DNA from: Fennellomyces sp. T-0311
Lineage: Eukaryota > Mucoromycota > Mucoromycetes > Mucorales > Lichtheimiaceae
Assembly: GCA_025266875.1 (NCBI GenBank)
Contig: JALLLT010000053.1
Span: forward strand, 186,001-250,000
DNA length: 64,000 bases
Reading direction: 5' to 3'
Positions within the stretch are counted from its first letter, which is position 1. Each line of letters starts with the position of its first letter. The translations under genes and the position numbers were made by a program. The notes under the pieces are model-generated. The model was not told the DNA's origin. It made no database searches and saw only the letters and a program-made list of their open reading frames with translations. Below, in pieces: positions 60,979 through 64,000 of this stretch.

Positions 60979-63042
60979 GAAAATCTCGCAGACGCAGATA
61001 AATAGTTTTACATCCCATTCTTTTACTCCTCTTTTTACTTTTTTTTGGAAAATCAACAATAAATGCTTGACTACATGTTTGTGTATATACAAACGAGTTT
61101 GTTCTCACACTCGGAGCTATATTCCGATTGAAGAGTACTGAATAGGTATATAGCAAATCTCTGATTCCTTTACACAAGCATGCCGTGAGCTATGTAAGAT
61201 GAATTGTGTTTCACCAGCCCGTCACAAAACTTACTCGGGTTAATGATACCTATAACCTACTGCATGCATCATCCCGTGTCTGTGATGCATACAATTTCCG
61301 TTCTGCATGCTGTTGATCAGCTGTCAAACAAAGAGAAGTTGGTCCACTTACCTCTTGAAAGTTATTTTCGTTGGCCTTGCTGTAGGCGGTGATACATTTG
61401 CGTATAGTAGAAGCTTATACCTTTTAATGTACATATGGTCTTTGCCAAAGCCATATAAGACTCTTTTCAACACACTAGTAAAGAGACCACGTGATGGACA
61501 TTGATAAATGCAGGGTTACGGTGTGTTGCATAAAAAAGCTTAACCTTGGGAAGCTATCGACAATGGAAAAATAAGCAGACATTGCTTCCAAGAATTCACA
61601 TCAGCTAAGCCGGGTATACTGAAGATTGATTACATAGAGGGGACAGAAGTATGCGTATGACGACTTGAATCAAACGGGATATAAGTGAAATTATGGTACA
61701 TAGAGAGCTGTCACTTTTACGTAATAAGCGGATGACCAGCATATAAACATGACAAACAGCTAAAAGAGATGGCATATCCTATTATCCGGTAGTGTGTTCT
61801 TCCTTGCACCATGTGCCATGAACTACAGATTCTATATTGCATAAACCTACTTCATTTTTTCCTGGACAAGCATATAGTTAAGCCATTATTCTCACTACAA
61901 CGTAGAATTTTGCATTATGGGAACATGACTTCATGCTGTTGTTCTTGACACAAACCTGCTGTTACCACGCCATTCCGCTAAAGGACCCTGTATACCAACA
62001 GCAGCCAAGTACCGTGCCTATTTGTAGAATTAAACATGAGCTTTCAATGACAAACTTAGCAAACTATTGGCTTGCTTAAGAAAAAAGATATATCAGGCAT
62101 ATGAAATTTAGTTAGATCTCTGCTTTTGGCTGGATAATGACATCAGGCCTTCGATTTCATTCATGGTGAATACTGAAATATCGTATGAGAAAAAAAGCGT
62201 GGGGTGCAACAGAACAACGACATTTCCGGAAGCACAAATTATGAGACTTCCAAACTATTGGCAAAGCTACATATTAAGCCAGTCATCAGCCCTTTTTTAA
62301 CCATGCTAAATATTTGATCATATCAGCAGCCTAAGATAGCAATTTACAAAAAATCGTACTGCTTTAAACTGCTGTTTGGCTTACCGAGAATAATCCGGAG
62401 AGATAAATGATCCTCTAACTCATGCGTGTGGACGATCGTAGTAGGAGCATGACGTCGATTTAATTAGTATGCTATGCACAGCTAATCATATGTTCTATAC
62501 GATGTTGCACCTATGGCAAGCCACGTGATATCCGTATCTGAGGAAGTCTGCTCCTTCTACAGATTAATTTGAGCGTTCATACAATGCCCAAGGGCCAAGT
62601 AAAGGTAACTTTATGTACCGGTCGTTTTTGTAGTGAAGAACGATCCCATAGGTTTCAGAACTATTAATCTAAACTTACTCGAGGTACAGTATACCTGACG
62701 ACCTTTTGGATCCCCAACGATATGCGACCGTTAACTCTCAGATGCAAAATTCGCCAGACCACAATCCAGTCCCGACTTTGCGCTGCTATGCAGACAAACC
62801 CCAACCTTTTCACTTTTAGGGAAGATCCTTGTATCGCTTTATGCAGCTCAGCCGCCACATCAGTGTACAATGTTAGTTGTATGTACATATTGTCGGGTAG
62901 AATAAACATATCTCATGTATGTAGATAATGCAGTCATTCATGCATTTGGGCTTGCAGCAGTCAATGTAATAAGAATGCTTCTTTATAGTAAATGCGAATA
63001 ATTTTTGTTAGCCCCAAATTTCTAACGACCTCAGGGGATACT
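60979..63042. other. Gene-poor spacer between C2 paralogue B and MAM33
   Basis: Short frames (61204-61392, 61307-61504, 62664-62909) without domains. The 3' region of paralogue B (AACAATAAATGC near 61057) and of MAM33 lie at the ends. Nothing else supported. Confidence 0.45.
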
Positions 63043-64000
63043 TTATGCAGAGATGAAGGTCTTCATGCTATCAAGCCAGTGGACGTATTCCTTTTGCTCC
63101 TTGTACTCGACATAGTCGGGCAGGAAAGCGGCCAAACCGGCGTTGACACCGCGCTCTTCGAGGTAGCGGGCAAACAAGGCCTGGAGGTTCTCATCCAACT
63201 CAGCAAACTGTGGGCCAATGTAGAGACCGCGGCGTTGCCAGTCAGCCTCAGCAGACTGTTCACCAGCAAGCTTGTTGTCCTTGTAGTACATGACGCTCTC
63301 AATGGCCATGTCACCGTCTTGGGCAACTGTATCAATCGTCACGGCACCCTTGCCATCCTATGTTTTTCATAAGTTTAGCGATACAAGAACATCTTCAACG
63401 CAGCTAGACTCATACCTTTTCAACAGTGATGGAGGCGCGCACAGGGAAGGAGGGTGCAACATCATCCTCAGCCTCCTCGCCCTCAGCCAAAAATTCCTCA
63501 CCAGGACCAGCATTGTTGATGTCGGCAATCGAGAACAGAATGCGGATCCTACAGCGCCGTAAGTTCACTGGTTGACTAAAACAGCACACTCGCTCACTTA
63601 CTTTTCATTGCCAAAGGTGCGGGTCAACGATACTTCATCATGGCCCACCTTATCCTCAATCTTTGTTTTGGCAAGTGTTTTAGTTTGACTGAATATGTGC
63701 CGACGGCATCATTTTTCTTTTTACCTGGAAAGAGTTGGCCTGCAAGAACTCCTTGACAAACTCGGGCTGGGCAGCCTCTTCATTGGACTTCTCGTACTGA
63801 AGTTCTTCCTCGAGCTTGTGAACGAGATCGGAATCAACTAAGCGTGGTATTTAGATCGGTTGGTCGGTGACAACATGTATTGTTTACCAGTGCCGCTGCT
63901 GTAGAAACGGGCAGCAATGGGGCGCATGGGCATGAATCGAGTGGCATTGACGGAGACGCTGGGGGCTGCAACAGCCTTGCGCAAGGCGGGACGGCTGAGA
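63043..64000 (-). CDS. MAM33: Mitochondrial acidic matrix protein, MAM33/p32 (C1QBP) family; 5' end outside the window
   Basis: Exons on the minus strand: beyond 64000-63888, 63837-63725, 63660-63602, 63548-63416, 63357-63043. The visible start is Ala/Arg-rich (RPALRKAVAAPSV ... RPIAARFYSSGT), a mitochondrial presequence. Then LVHKLEEELQYEKSNEEA, a beta-rich middle (EVSLTRTFGNEKIRILFSIA), an acidic loop EFLAEGEEAEDDVA, and the C-terminal coiled helices EELDENLQ-like FAELDENLQALFARYLEERG and VHWLDSMKTF. These match the doughnut-shaped trimeric MAM33/p32 family, a matrix chaperone for mitoribosome and respiratory function. Introns of 50-64 nt; all joins in frame. Confidence 0.93.

Overview
The window is nuclear DNA from an early-diverging filamentous fungus, most likely Mucoromycota (Mucorales-like). 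Genes are dense, with many short introns (about 49-112 nt; GT-AG, with CTRAY-like branch sites), AT-rich spacers and no operon structure. Several proteins read as typical zygomycete versions of conserved eukaryotic families. I modelled splice sites by hand; for most genes every exon junction keeps the reading frame to a sensible stop.

Layout. 1-8.1 kb, all minus strand: a CSC1/OSCA-like channel (C-terminus cut by the window edge), a Rua1-type zinc-binding regulator, and an F-box/seven-WD40 SCF receptor. 9.4-12.8 kb, plus: TRM44 tRNA methyltransferase and a mucin-like single-pass wall/membrane protein. 14.6-19.1 kb: three copies of one uncharacterised single-pass membrane family, one decayed copy and two intact copies arranged head to head. 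19.1-23.9 kb: ARH1 ferredoxin reductase and a coiled-coil protein (minus), the latter divergent from UBC12. 24-29.7 kb: gene-poor, with a fungus-specific repeated-family gene split by a 417-bp terminal-inverted-repeat element that has a perfect 8-bp target duplication. 29.8-33.3 kb: an ankyrin-anillin-PH septation scaffold. 34.7-35.1 kb: an HMG-box remnant. 35.9-44.1 kb, plus: a NELF-C/D (TH1) homologue, a GT8-like/GT64 fusion glycosyltransferase and RVB2. 44.1-45.9 kb: a KRE9/KNH1-like GPI protein and a small conserved protein. 46-53 kb: gene-poor. 53-54.8 kb: a compact DH-PH RhoGEF. 56.8-61 kb: an Ecl1-type zinc-finger protein and two tandem C2-domain paralogues whose promoters were duplicated with them. 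The right edge holds most of MAM33 (start outside the window).

Most genes are unrelated housekeeping functions: transcription, chromatin, tRNA modification, neddylation/SCF (UBC12 with an F-box protein), mitochondria, and cell wall or polarity. The most noteworthy items are the fungal NELF-C/D homologue, the GT8-GT64 fusion whose GT8 half has lost its DxD motif, the recent-looking transposon insertion, and the membrane-protein paralogue trio.
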